NCBI GenBank assembly: GCA_018389105.1
Contig: JACATO010000648.1
Span: 558,001-622,000 of the forward strand
Direction of reading: 5' to 3'
Length of the DNA: 64,000 nt
Origin: Nautilus pompilius
Lineage: Eukaryota > Mollusca > Cephalopoda > Nautilida > Nautilidae
Shown here: positions 14,301 through 29,300 of the stretch, in pieces
How the letters are laid out: the number at the start of each line of letters is the position of its first letter
Numbering within the stretch: position 1 is the first letter of the stretch
Program-made: the position numbers and the translations under genes
Notes under the pieces: model-generated
What the model was told of the DNA's origin: nothing
The model's database searches: none
Seen by the model: only the letters and a program-made list of their open reading frames with translations

Positions 14301-17300
14301 TTTCTTCTTTCTGTCTGCTGAATAATAAATCTTTTCTTGTGAGTCAAATTACCTCTCTGACTTTCTCTATTAACACTGAATGATGCTGTGTCATGTCACT
14401 TTCAGTAGTAACCATTATTGCTGCTGTATGGAATTTTAACTTAGGAATGAACGAGTATTTCTGTTCTCATACATCTAAATGAGCAGGAAAAAAACAACAG
14501 TTAAAGGGGTGAAATAGTTGTTAGAAACCATTTTAAAACAAAAAGAAGCCAATAGCAGTGAGAGAGAAGAGCAATTTGCAGTTAATTGTTGACTGTTCTA
14601 AATGGATAACAAATTCTTCCAAATTCATTGTTGGAATGCTGAAACTGATGTCTAACCATGAATGTTTCCAGCTATTGATGGGGACAGAGTTTATTTATCA
14701 AACCTTTATTTGCTATCACAGTCTTTTCTATGACTAAGCTGACAGTCCAGGAAAATTTTTGATTGCTCTCACTTCTGCTGCTTGGCTTGGTCTGCTGTAA
14801 TAAGATATGGCTGTGCTGGACTTTTCAGGGAAGATAAGGATGGAAAAAGTTGCGAATAAAGCCAAAGACAGACCATTGGAAAAACTGCCAGCCACCAAAT
14901 CTGATTGCTTGGCTCTTGGTGGTTTAAGTGCCCATAGACTAGCTTCACTTGTAGGTAAGGTGTATGGTGGTTGTTGTGATGGTGTTGTTTGCTTGCTTGC
15001 TTATTTATCTTATTTATCATGTGTGTGTCTCAGCTTTTCTAATCTTGCATAGGTGCTTTGTCATCAGCTTTGTTGTCAACATTGGTTTTTTCTCTCTAAA
15101 AGCCAAAGGGTGGGTGGGTGTGTGTGTGCAGAAATAATGGCTTTTCACCATATCTCTAGACATTTTTTAATTCTTTTAATTTTTAAAGTTTGAATCAGAG
15201 ATTACTTTTCTTTTCTTCTTTTTTTTTTTAAGTGTGATTCATTCTCTTGTTGCCATTTTGATTTTTTTTTAACCCTATTAATTACCTGGCCAGTAATTGG
15301 GTTAACAAGGTATAGTTAATGAGAAGAAAATAATTAAATAATGGATTGGCATTTAGTTGAATAGTATCAGCAGTTGGTGATTCACTTTGAGAACATCTTC
15401 AGCTAGAAATGCAAAGTCTCTACTAGAACTCGATTGTTTAGCTGTGCCAGTGGACTGGTACAGAAGAAACTGAGTCTGTTCCTAACAGGGATTGGACTCT
15501 GACACTCAGTTGCAGCAGGGCAGTGTGTGCTACACACTTGGCCATCCACCACCCATATCATTTCTAATTAAAATCATTTATTAACATTCTGAAGAGGACT
15601 ACTGTTCTTGAACTGTACTCACATGGATATGAACAACAGCTGAAAGCTCAGGACCAAACTCTTTTATTTCAGCAGTTCATAGATACCAGCTGTTGTTGTT
15701 GGGTGGGGGGGGGCATCACCTGGTACTGTAGGAATTTTGGATGTATAGAGTTAATGCTAGGTAACTTGGTGGTGCAAAATGGTGGAAGAAATACATTAAT
15801 TTGGTCTTTCTGTCACTGCTGCTGCTGTTCATTTTGGAGCTACAGAAGACTTCTTTGTCACTAGTGATGATGATGAAATTAGGGTTAAGATCAATTTGTT
15901 CTTTACTGTAAATGATGATTGATCCCTAGTCACTGATCAACCATTGTACCAGCGTGGAAAGTTGATTTGATTTTGTTACCACCTGCTGACTGCATGGGAG
16001 CAAATGAACATGAGGAAAACCGATAACTTGTTTGTGGTTTCATTTTTGGTTGATGTTTAACTCTGTGTCTCTCTCTGTCTGTGTGTGTGTGTAAAATATT
16101 GAGGTTTTGTTGTTACAATGAGCAAATAAAAGTGAACACTCATAGGGCCTCGTCTGTCTGCACTGTTAACACCAGACAGACAGACAAGTGATAAATCGGG
16201 AAAGATGTACGGAAGCATTGCACTAATAGTCCTGACAGTATAATTATGCTTAAAGAAGATCAGCGTTATTTGTGAATATGCAGTAATTTTGGTCACCACT
16301 ATACGTGTAAAAGAGAAAAACCCTGAAGTACTTGTTTTTACAAATAATTGGTTAATAATTCACAGCCGTCAGAAGAATTCTTCAGTTTTGTAGAATCGCG
16401 AGGGCAGGGTCTGCCAGGTGAGAATCTGGGTAATTTCTTAAGCCTGATTGTTACCTCTGAATGACATTTACAAGTAGAATTGCTCAAAATTGGGAATTGT
16501 TTCATTTTAACTATGTACAGATCTGTATGTACTGGTGTATGTGTAATTGACTAGAATGGTTATTTGGCATCATTTAGTGTTGTTGTTTGTCGAATCTCTG
16601 CAGTGTAGTAGTATGTTGGCCAATTTGCGGGTGTATATAGTCTCCTAAAGCAGTTTATAAAGTAAAGGTCTGCTACAAAATTCAATACAGCCAAATAAAC
16701 TATTGATGGTTTTTCTCTGCCCTGTGTTCTCTTTCCCCAGTTTTGCTATTCCTGTCTGTATCCATTTCACAAAGTTTATTTCCTGGATTTCACTTTTTAA
16801 TAGCAAATCTTTGTACCGATGTGCCAAACCTTTCTGCCAAACCCACTTCAAAGGTGACTGACATTCGGCATGGAGAGTGTGTAGTAGAGTAGCCAGGACC
16901 AGTCTGAATCATCAAAACTAAGGAATCTTGGTCACACTGTCATCAGTATTTGGTTGCTTCTGGCATTGATGATCAGGATCTTTCAATGGAGATTTTAGTT
17001 TAATTTTCATGTTAGTTATTTCCCTTTAAAAAAACTTTTTTTTTTTAAAGGGAAGACATTGATGGCAGGTAGTAGCTTCTTGCAGCCATTGACTGGTCCA
17101 TTGTTTGGCTCATTCTTAGTCTGTGGAAGGGGATGTTTGTTTTTGTTATATTTTTGTTGTTGTTGTTTTTAATAAATTCTGAGATGAAATTCATTTATTT
17201 TGTTTGTCATTTTTTATAGGCGAAAGTCGAGCAAATGGTAATGGCCCCACTCCAGTTCCTTCTCCACCAGGAACCCCAAGAAAAGCTCACTCGAGAAGTT

Positions 17301-20300
17301 CCAGCCCCAGCACAGAAGGAGGTATGGTAGATTCGAAATCACTTATGCTCTTCTCTTTGTTGGCCGCTGGACCTCCCCCCCTCCCCTTCCTCATCCGAGC
17401 TTGAGGTAATAGCAGTAATGCTACCTAAACTGCTGTCTCTTTGAATGTAGGGAGGAAACTTTGGGTTAGTGCTCTATGGGAGATAACTTAGAAATACAAA
17501 CCAAAGCCGATATTCACTGTAGCAGTGGACCTATTCTACATAGGGGCAAAAGAGAAACCTTTTCACTGTCAGAGGGGAGTAAGCTTTGGTTTTTAATTGA
17601 ACGGTTGTGAAGCCGCCACTGTAATAGTCAGTCTTGCTGGAACTGTTCTGTCCAAACTAATTTTTGTACCAACTATTCTTTCACTAGGTTCTCCAAGACA
17701 CAGCTCTCCATCACGGGTGGCTGGAAAGTTGGACATGCCACCAAAACTTCCCCCGAGGGATGAGGCCTTACTGCCTGCCAGTCCTGTTGCTCAGAGAGCG
17801 CTGCGGGGCAACCTTCCTCGGGAACCGTCTATTGATCGCCATCCTAGCATGGAGCGGGACAGTTCTGAGTGCTCCACTGCCGACAGCTCCAGACAGGCAT
17901 CTCCAGCTAGAAGCTCCAGGTACCAACTTTTCCACATTCTGCTTAGCAGCTAAAACCAGAATGTTTATGTACCTACATTTAAGCCAGATGTTGAAATCCA
18001 TTTGTTTCAATTGCAGTTTGTCAGATACAAACAAAGCATGTATGCTGCTATTCCAAGCTGCTTTCTTTTTTTTTTGAGTTTTTATTTTTAGCTGCATTTA
18101 AAGTGTAGAGCATGTTTATTTAACTATAATGTATTTTTTAAAATAATCTCTACAAAATATAGACAATTTTTAAAAGTTTTTGGATACTTGCTTATTAAAC
18201 GCCCTTCATTTTGCAAGGATTTTTTGTTGTTTTAGCTGAGTAGACTCAGAATTTCTCTTCAAAGTTGTCATAATTTTAAGTAAAACATTCACTGAGAACC
18301 ACCAATGTTGGAGACAGATTATAAGAATGGGGCACTTTGTTGGTAATATTCTACTTTTGTTTTTGTTGTTAGAGGGCACAGCAGCAGCCGAACAAGCCCC
18401 ATCACTCAGAAAGGTTCAGGGAGTTCTTCTGCCAGTGTTTCCTCCTCTGGTTCTGGATTGTCGCAGTCAGCCATTGCAGCCATTTCAGCTTCTGCTGCTG
18501 CTGATAGTGCAATGAAGCCTGCATTTAACATTGGTTCAGCTTCCCCGAAGGATGAGTCGATGAGCCTTAGGTAATCAATAAATCAAGTGAGCAGCTGACG
18601 GGTGCCACTGAATTATCTTAATTTACTTTCCCTTTAATGGTTATAAGGTCAGGGCCCTGATGTGTTTCTGCTTGCTTTTTTTTTTTTTTTTAAATTTAGA
18701 TTATCTCCAAAATCAAGTCGGAAAGATCGAGGGCGCCAGCTAAGAACAAAGAGGGAGCGTGCTGCTTCACCATCGCCCAGAGACCTGACACCTGTTGGGA
18801 GAGGCCGCTCCTCCTCTTCATCAGCAGCTCTGGAGAGATCACGTGACATGGTCAAGGAGGCCTTATCTCCCTCTGTTGCTGAGTGTTTGCGTGCTGTTTA
18901 TGCTGCCTTCCTGTGGCATGAGGGCATTGTGCATGATGCAATGGCCTGCGCCTCTTTTCTCAAGTTTCATCCAGACTTGTCCAAGGACATGTCTGAGTTT
19001 AACAGCGAGAAGAAGCAAGAAAAAAATAGAATCAGACATGCTACAGACTCTAGCAAGGATCACGTTGCAGAGTCGAAAAAGGGAGACAACTTAAATGAGA
19101 CAAGAGTGCGCTTTCATATTGATGCACAAGAGGAAGCGAGTGCTGATAAGTCAGAGCGGTCATTGATGAAACCAATCTTGGGAAGGCACAAGTCCGAGGG
19201 AAATGTCCATTTTGAAGAGGACAAGGCAGTAGTACAGCAGCCAGAAGTGTGTGTGCTTGAGAGTGAGGAAGCCCAACTGCCACCCACACTCTACCATCTA
19301 GTCTACTTCTGGGAGGAGCTGTCACTCACTGTGAAGAAGGTTGTATCTCAGGATATCATTTATCCAAGCCCTGCTGTCAATGTCAAAGTGAAGAAAGTGG
19401 AGAAGAAAGAGAAAGAGAAAGACAAAGAGAAGAAAACAAAGAAGAAACGGGATTTAAAGCCCATAGGTCGAGGAAATCTGTTTGGGGAGGCTGCTGGAGT
19501 TCTTTTTGCTGGGGCTGCGGGAGCAGAGCGGGAGACAATGTGTGAATTGTGCGGAGGAATGTTTCCCCACCCAGTCACCTACCACATGCGGCGGGCACAT
19601 CCAGGCTGTGGCAAGCATGCCAGTGGCAAGGGCTACAACAGCGGGGGGAACTTTTGTGGTGGATGGGCAGGGAATTGTGGAGAAGGCGGTATAGGGGGGA
19701 GTAGTTGGTATCTCATCTGTGATCGTTGTCGAGACAAGTATCTAAAAGAACGGCGTCAAACACAGAAGGAGAAAGAGAAATCAAAAAAATTTAAAAAGAA
19801 AAGTCTTGCATCTAAACACAGCTCTACACTTGTCCCACTTGAACCACACATCATTTTAAAAAACAATGCCATGTTTCTTTTAGATCTTGCAAGTGCTGCT
19901 GGCATCAGCATCCCGTCACACTCTCACAAAAGGACACAGACACTGACCAAGTCAGAAATGTATCTGCCAAGTGTGAGTGAAGACATCAGTACTGACTTAA
20001 ATCCCTTTCCATCAATTCCATTCCAATATTTGATTCAGCAGGGAGCACAAGCTTCAGATTCAGCTTTTGCGGAGGATATATTCTTTGATACAGAGGAGCG
20101 AGTAATTGTGCGCTCTGGATCACTCAGTTTGGCTCAAAAGCAGCAACGTTATCGTCCCAGATTACCAACAGAACCACGGCACAGTCCTCTGGCCAGATCT
20201 GGCTCACTAGGACAGGAAATGAGGCCTTGCACATACATTTCACCACCCAGTCCACAGGTAAGAAATAGTTGATTGGTTTGTCTCATTGAGTTGTTGAATG

Positions 20301-23300
20301 TTTTCTCCAGTGTAAAATAGGGTCAGGAGAATTAAATGGGTTTAGGCTCCTTTTTTTTTGCTTATAAGCATCATTTCTCAATCTTATGCTTTTAGATAGA
20401 ACGTCTGGTGTATTCTGTGGAAAGTTGTTGTGATCAACTCTTAAGGTAGTTTTGGCAAAGATGAATACAGACAGTACTAGCAGCATTGTCTTTCAGTTGG
20501 TGCATCTCCCTCATGGTTCCTACAGACTTTTTACATGGAATCAAATAGTAATTGATAACAATTTTCTAAAACAGTGCAATGCATGAATTTATTTAACTAT
20601 AAATTATACTGTATTTTATAAATTTAGAAGATAGGTTACATAAAATTTGTGTAAGTAACAAAACGTGTTGCTCTTTCTATGTGCATGTGAATTTCATATG
20701 GTAGTGCATATAGAATGTACTGTAAGTATACACTGTACAGCCTACACATGGATATACACCAAGAACAGATCTGAAATAATAAAAAAAGAAACACTTGGGG
20801 GTTTTTGTATTTTTTTCACTTATGCGCAAAAAGTTTACATTCTAAAATTGTTTCCAATTTTGCATATATTCAACTTTGTGGTTTTGTTGCAATTGTAGTT
20901 TTTTTTTTTTAAGGCTATTTGTTGTGCATGACATGTGGCTATTTTTTTAATGGAAATGAAATCCTACATGATAGAAAATTGAATATTATTATTTCCTGAG
21001 CATCAAGTCCAGCTCTTTAACTTCTGTGCCACAGTACTTCCAGCAGAATACAGTATGTGCCTTAAGAGGAAGAAACAAAACGTCAGGGACTGAAAAAGTT
21101 AAATAGCAACAGCTTGCTTAAAAACTGGTCGTGGATTTTTTCATAAGTTTAACTGATGGTATACAGTGTTTTTAAGGTGGCTTGTTTTAATAGTGTGATA
21201 CTAGACTGAACATTTAACATCTTCATCAGTCAGCAGTCCATTCAGGTGAAATATTTTGCTTGAGATAGACGGAGTCTGTCATAAACATTTGGTTAACTTG
21301 AACAGTAGTTTTTATTTTAGGAACATTGTCAATACAAATAAGTACTGACAGCCATGTTGTGGCTTTGGTATAGGAGCAGGCATGTGTGTGTGTGTGTGTG
21401 TGTGTGTGCACCATGAGGTTTACTGTTAGGCCACCTGAAATATCTGGAGCAGATAAGACAGTAAGAAAATTCTCAGGGATCATTCTGTTGTTTTATCAAC
21501 TCATTGATCAGCTAACAGTGCTCGTGTGACACTAAGACTTCAGCTATGTTTATGATCTGCCTTTATGCATTGCAGGATCTTTTGAGGCAGCCACATGAAA
21601 CAAAGCCACTTCCAAAAAGTGCAGGGACAAGTCCTGAGTCGGACCAAGACCAGAAAAAGAATTCATTTCAGAGAAGTATATCTGAAATGGCGGCCGACAA
21701 CAGCATAATTGATCAGTCAGACAGGCATTTCTCAAACCGCCTCGTGGTGCGGAGGAGGAACAACAGTGGAGGAGTGTCTGGTGAGCTGGGATGGGGGTTC
21801 GGGCACTTGTTGTTGTTGTCGTCGTGCTTTGATTTGTGTCAGCGTCTTGCTTGCTTAGATGATTCTGTCTGTTTATTTTCAGACACTCATGGATGGAGTT
21901 CAGCTCCCTTGTACAAATAGTTTTATTTTAGAAGAAGAAAAAAAAAGAGGGTGACAACAGTTTCTTTGGACCTTTATTTATTTATTTATGCTGATTTGTC
22001 AGATCTGATGTAACGAAGCCCCACGTGTTACTTCACTGGGGCTTGTTTTCCATGAAGAGGCGTTATCTTTTCAATTGTTGTGATAACCATTGGGCTTTCT
22101 GCTCGATCCTTGCAGATGGTGGTATGTCTCTGCTGAAGAACCCCTCAGCAGCAATGTCTCGTTTGATCAGCTCGGTAGATGCCAGCAGCGGCGCCTCGGG
22201 CAGCGAGAAAACTCTGCAGAGGCCGGTGATGGCTTTTGTTATCCAACGGCACGATCTGGACAACCTGCAGATTGCCATGCGACAGGCGCTGCGGAAGGCA
22301 ATTTGTCGAGTGTTCGCCATGCAGGTGAGAGAAACCTGTCTTTTTGTCTATTGGGTGTCTGTGCCATCACGGAGTAAGTCCTAAATCTATTAGGGACAGC
22401 ATTTGGGGTTTAGCTGCTAAACGGTGAAATGAAAATGGTGCAAAATAAAAGGGGTCTTAACTGAATGTTGAAGAGGCTGATGATTCTATTGTTATATGAA
22501 GTGTGTTGCCATATTTATATTATCTCAATTTATTGTGAAGATGTAAAATGAAAGTAAACTAAAATAAATTACCTCTATTATTAAAGAGGGAGAAAACTTC
22601 ATAACCATAAAACTCATTTGATGCTGGACTTCAGTATTGACATTATTGGAAGAAGTAATCTGCAGCACAGTAAGTTAGTTAACATCAACTGTTTGGTAAA
22701 CTGATTTGATGAATTGTACACTTGAGATTTTTTTAGGTCTACGCTGTTGTAGTTTTGCTGAGCAGTAACTGCATATCTTCCTTATTTGTATCATTGCCTT
22801 TGTGGAGTCTCACCCTTTGTTTGTCTAGAAATATTACATTTGTGGTTTAACCAGGGCAGAATTGTAAGCACTAGAGATGCCTACACGTGCAGCAGTGCTA
22901 AGATCTTGCTAAGAAAGGTTATGGGGATCTCTTTTCCTGCCATTAATCTGACAGCTGGCACACAGGGTTGTTTTTGTTTTGTTTTTTTTATTGTAGGCCT
23001 TGAATTGGTTGCTGCGTTCTGTGACTCAGCCAACCTGTCTCCATGACCTGCTCTGGTTCTTCGTTTCGGCTCTCTCGCCATCATTTGATGAAGAGGAGGA
23101 GGAGGAAGAGGAGCAACAGCAGCAGCAGCAGAAAGAGAAAAAAGAGAGAAAAGATCAGGAGGTATGATGAACAGATGTTTCTGTAGATTGATTTTATTTG
23201 TAATGTCAAGAGACTGGAAAAATGTAAAATAAGTGATAACCTCTTAAGGAAGTGATGGCAGACTACTTTCTGCATATCTCTCTCTCTCTCTCAGTATATT

Positions 23301-26300
23301 TGTCCCACAGGTTTTGTTGTTTTATTATTGTTGCTGATAATCTCTCTAATTACAGTCAGTTTTTGCTCTTGAAATATGATAGTACAGTACAACTATCTGG
23401 CTACTGTGATGACTTTTAAGAAAGATTTTCTAAAGAATTCAAACTTTAAAAGGGGTCATGACCCTTAATTGTTACTGCTAGCAAAGGTGCCAGTCATGCT
23501 ATTTTAAGTGGAGCTACAGTGCTATTGAGTTCAGATCTGTGCTGTCCTCTACTTTTTTCTACAAATGCTCCTTTTTGACAGGAAAAGGAGTTGAAAATTT
23601 TCAAAAATATTGTTTTATTCTTCAAGATTCATCATAAAAACTGGTTGTTGAAATGGCAAATGGTTTGAGTATCATCATCATCAGTATGATGTCTGACGTA
23701 CAATACAAGTAAAAACAAATGGCTGTTATATTCCAACATCAGCATCTTGGCATTAGAAGTGATTACTCACTACCAACTGATTTTTTTCTCTGGTTATAAA
23801 ACTGAAGGAAATATTTGCCTGGTAGCCGATATAGTTGTGGTTATAGCACCACTTCCTGCTGCACTGTCCATTGCCTGGTTACAGAAACTAGTCTGTTTTG
23901 CCTTCAGCACTGCGTCTGGCACTAGATGAAAAATAACAGCACCACTTTGTCACATCATTAGAGACTTTCAACAGTTTTCGTTGTCTTACCTCGTTAGAGT
24001 TGTTTTGATTCTTCTAAAATCACTGCTTCTCTCTAGGTTGCAGTTTGATTGATAGTGTTTGGAATGCCCTTTTTTTAAAAATCTGCTGTTTTCACCCGTG
24101 ATCATCTTAGCTTTGCACCAGCTGTTCTCTTCTCCAAAAGCCTCACAAGTCAGGGTTCTCTGAAAACTATGCCATGTGTATTAACAGTTCAGTCTTTTAT
24201 CGATCTTCCAGGATGTTCCACTATGTGACCATCCCCTGAATGATGTTTCAATTGCTGGTGCTGCTGTGCATCCACTACCCATTACATTCCATACACTTCT
24301 CCAGACCATTGCTGATGTAATGATGTACTTACCTGTGGGAACAGCCTTGCAGGTGGGTCAACTTTCATTAATAATGATACCAAGCTCAGAGAATTCCAGG
24401 TTTAACCATGAGTGAGTTCAGCTATGAGCCCTCAATCCATTGCACTGTTAAAGTGCACAAGTGCGTCTTCTCTGACTGAATGACCCCTAAAATCAAAAAT
24501 CTCTGATTTTCATGGACGCGTGCACACACAGTTTAGAAAGTGCTTTTGTAGCTTGGGCCATGTACCGAGCTAAACCACACACAATTTTTTTTTATATACA
24601 TTATATGACAAATGCCTTGTGTGTGTCTTATATATGCAGCTGTCATGCCAGAAAAAAATGAAAGTTATTTGGGTTACTGCATAATAAACAGATTCTTTTG
24701 GCCACAACTGAATTATGAAAAATGAATTGTAGGCAGAATCTGAGAATCACCAATAAATATGGTGCTTGTTTAATATCAAGTTATTAGATGATTGAAATAG
24801 CAATGAAGGCAGAACAGCTTCCATGCAGAATGAAAGCGGGAGGAAATAAGTCTGGTTCTCAAGTATGACGTTGCTGTTGGTGATCATAAAATGTGAAGAT
24901 AATTTCCTAACAGTGATCTTGTGGCTGAAGATTACCGCTGGAGGGCATATGCTGTACTTCTCTGCAGCTGGTCCCATTATATTGGTGAACTGCTTCATGC
25001 TTCTCATTTTTTTTTTTTGCTTCTGGCTTCACCTAACCAACTGAGGTGATGCAGTTACTGACAACATGACTGATTTTATTTCCAGCAAATGGCTGTCCGC
25101 TGTTGGTGCCTGAAGTTTAACCAGTCGGATCACCAATTTTTACACGAGAGCCATGTGTTCAGCAACATTAGCAGGATACTGGGTAAATCCGATGATGAAG
25201 ATGCAGAGGAGATTAACCTGGAAAATGCTCAGGTGTGGAAGTTTTTTCTATGATTATTTTTTAGTTAACACTTTGATAAACTAGAAACAGTTCTCCAAAT
25301 ATAATATCCCCAGGGGCGTAGCTAATAGGGGGCGGCAGGGGCGGTCCGCCCCGGGCGGCATTTTTTGGTCCGAGTGCGCGTTTGTCAAATTTAGTTCAGG
25401 ACAGTATGTTACATATATAATGTATTTTTTCGTTCTATTTTTCCAGATATTATTTTTTTTCCTGAATTTTTCGTTCAATTTTTAATGGTAGTTTTTTGAA
25501 AGAAAGAAAGTTTTTCTAAAATTTGCTGTAAAAGAAATTTGCTCACTTGAAGCGAGTCACTTCTAATTAATTTTGAATTGAATATCAATATTTTCTCATT
25601 ATATATTTGGTAATTTTTATTTTCTAATAGTACTTTTTTTTTCAATAAATAAATAAATAAAAAATGAATTTTTTGGAGGTTTTGAAATTCTACGTTATTT
25701 AGAGGGCGGCACAAACGCTAGCTATGCCCCTGAATATCCCCCCCCTTTTTTTTTTCACTATAGAGTAAGTGCAGTACTCTTATTTTCTAGCACTCAAGCC
25801 AGGTGAGCATTCTAAAAGACTTGTCACCTTCATTGGAGATCAAAGCATCCAGTCGGCAGGCTATGATTGCGAGTCTAACAGGTATAGTGTGTTAAAATGA
25901 AACCTGAGACATTTTTTCATTACTCAGTCTTTCTTTACATTAAAAAAAAAAGTGTTACTACATTTGTGGGGAAAATTAGTTTGGTGTATGGGTTACCACC
26001 TTGTTAGATTAATGGTTTTAATCCAGAACTTCTTGGATTAGCCTGGATCCTTTGTGTACAGAAAGAAAGCATTTTGATAATAACAGTGATTAACATTAAG
26101 TGTTGGTCTCTGTACATATTTCTTAGGCAGATCCAGTAAAACACCAGGGCCTCTCCTGGTGTGGCAGCAGTCTGGTAGTAGCATTTCCAATGTCCCTTGG
26201 TCTGTATGTGACACAATTTACTCACCTTTATTTCTTGTGTGTAAAATATATCTTCATAGTTAAACTTTAAAATTGCAGATATTGAATTTCTTCTTCCTGA

Positions 26301-29300
26301 TTTTGAAAATTAATTTCCACCTGGGAGGTTTTCAAAAAGTTTCTTCTTTTTTTATCTTTCAAATCTTATCTTCACAGACTGCAGAAGTTGTAGTGATCCT
26401 CATTTAGGCTGAATTTGTTAAACAACATCAGTCTTGGGAAGACGAAAAGGTTGAAGTTATTTTCCGTGTTTCTCCGCAGATAACTCAACAGAGACCTTCT
26501 GGGAGAGTGGTGATGAAGATCGAAACAAGACAAAGATAATCAGCATTATGTGTAGTAATCGAGCCAACCCCCAGGTGGCTGCTGTGCACATTGACAACAC
26601 AAGAGATCTAGGGGTGAGAGTACTGAAAGAAAAGAACCCTTCTAGAAGCTCTTATTTGTTTGTAATTTGAATTGTTAAAATTTTTGCCAACATACAGCTT
26701 AAAATGATTTAGGTTTTCTTTTATTTTCATTATTTCCTGAAGAGAATTGTTTCTGCTTTTTTGGGGGGAATTTTGACTTGCAAATTCTCCCTTACATCAG
26801 TTGATTGTCTGGTACTTTGAGAGGGTTAGTATTTAGTAATAAATAGATGACAAAGTAGATTACCCATATTTACTTTAAATATACTAACTTGCCCCTCCCC
26901 CCCCAACTCTCTCACTCTCTCTCTCTCTCTCACAATTTTTTTCTTTTAATCTTCATTGTATACTTTATTAGAAATCCTTTAGATTGCTGGAGACAAGCCA
27001 AACCATTGAGCTAAACACAAAATCTAATCATCAATGAAGAATGGACTTCTTAAATATTGATCTAATGCCCTATTGACAGGCCCTACTAGTTTCACATGAC
27101 CATAAAGATTCTTTGAATTTTAGCACACTATTAGTTTTGTCTTTGTGTTCAGAAGCTGGCTAGCTTCTCTAGCCACGGGTGATGGAAAATACCACCTGCT
27201 AAAAACAAGGGACCAATTACAATAGTAACCTCCATATGCTGAGATTACTTCTGTTGATTTGATTTCCAATAACCTGGTGCACTACTAAGGTCAGGTACAC
27301 AAAAATACCTGCTGTCATCAACTGCAGATTGAATTGTGGTTATGTCAGAGCTCTATTGTGGAAGAACAAATTGTAGGGTTTTTTTTTTTGGTGATTTGTA
27401 CTTTTTTTTTTAAGTTACTGTGGGTCAGCAATTCAAGGATCTTAACTTGTTCCAGCTGAAGTGTTGGGTATCATTCACTATTTGTAGGCTATATATAAAA
27501 TTAACTTTTTAGTTTCTGATTCACACAAATTGATGAAAACCATCTTCACTGTACAGAATCTGAGTTATTTTCCCTTAGACTGTTTATTCACTTTTGAACT
27601 TGTTGTTTGTCTTTTAGAATAAAGTAACACACATGGTATTTAGCTGTGGTCCAACCCTTGAAGAACAACTGAAGATTAAGCAGGTAAGACTAGTTCACCT
27701 GTATATCATCTGAGAAACCAAAACAGAAATATGTAAATGATGCCAACTCTCTTAAAACTAAGCAAATTTGAAAATGCACTGCTTTTATTTTTGGATGCAG
27801 TAAAAAGATTAAGGTATCAAGTTTCATTTGTGTCTTTTCTGACTGTATTGTTTGAGCAGGTTGACATTGAAGCTCGTCACATTGGCTGGGTGAGCTGCTA
27901 CTTCTCAGAGCCCAACTGTCGCCACATCAAGTTGGAGTTTAAAGGACCTGACAACAACCTCCGTCTGCGGCAGATTAAAGTGCTTGGTGAGCTGGAAGGC
28001 GAGACAACTGTTGTGCCAAACCTGAAGAGCACAGCAAGTATCCAGCAGGAAAACTGTGAGGCGGAGACACTAAAAGTGTTTAGGTTGCTTACATCTCAGG
28101 TAAAGATTCAGAGATAATGCTTTCTTTTGGAACAGTTAATGAAAGGATTTCTGTTGTAGAGCATACATCAGCTATGTGTTTGCATATTGTTTCTGCTAAT
28201 GCAGCTCTTTTTAACTTTTGCTTTTGTGCAGGTATTTGGAAAACTGATTGCTGATGACCTGGAGGAGGACAAAGTGGAGGAGAAGAAAAGTGACACTGTA
28301 GATGGAATGGACAGAGACAATGATCTCAAGGAACACATGCTGGGCATCTTGTTTAGTCGTGGCAGCAAGCTGTCTCATCTTCAAAAACAGGTACAAAGCA
28401 ATGGATGTAAAATTTTAGTGCAACACAATAAATATTGTACATGCCTTTGTTTCCAAGTGGCCCCATAGAATCTGAAATGAAATCTTTTTACATTGCTGTA
28501 TCTGAATAGTCACCACCTATTTACTGCTTAATTAACCAATTAGCCCTGTGAGAGGGACAAGCCAAGGGAGACAACCTACAGAGATTGTCAAAATAATTCT
28601 GAACTTAACAGTTCTGTGTATTCCTTTAGTTACACAATTCTCTGTATGCGCTTCTCCTAATGCTCAGAATTCTGCTTAATTCCATTAGGTGTGTTCCCAC
28701 ATTGTACAGGCCATCCGGAAAGAAGCAAGGCGGGTACGAGATGAGTGGGAGAACTCCCTGTTGCACAAAGCAGATACTTCAGAAGAGATCAGGTGAATAC
28801 TTACATTGCTTGATGATAAAGTTCTGCATAGATATAGAAATTTTAAAATCTTGACAAACTAATTCACCTGACACACACAAAAATAATGGATTTATTTTCA
28901 TGTATTGTCTTAATTAAGACAGACATCTCAAAAGTTTGAATTTCTTCAAAATGTGTTCACAGACACTGTCCTTTATCTGTTCAGTTTATTGGCTCCATCA
29001 TATTGCAGGTCTTCTGATGTGTATTGTTTTGAGTTACTGTCCATGGTGCTAGCCTTGAGTGGCTCATCTGTTGGCCGGATCTATCTTGCCCACCAAACTG
29101 ACCTGCTTAAGGATTTGTTCAGCCTTCTCCACACAGCATCTCCACGGGTACAGCGGCAGGTAAGTTTGTTTGTTCTCTAAGTCATGAAGGTTTGGTTGGG
29201 GTGGGGACTGATTTGTAAACAATAGCTGTTTGTTGGTTCTGCCAAACAGGACAGGTGTGACTGGCTCACGTGTGGTACAAAAACTATCGCTCATTCAGAT

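Noticed and set aside
18649..19325. Minus-strand ORFs of 66-91 codons opposite the large MYCBP2 exon
   Set aside because: Shadow frames of a strongly supported coding exon; no homology seen.
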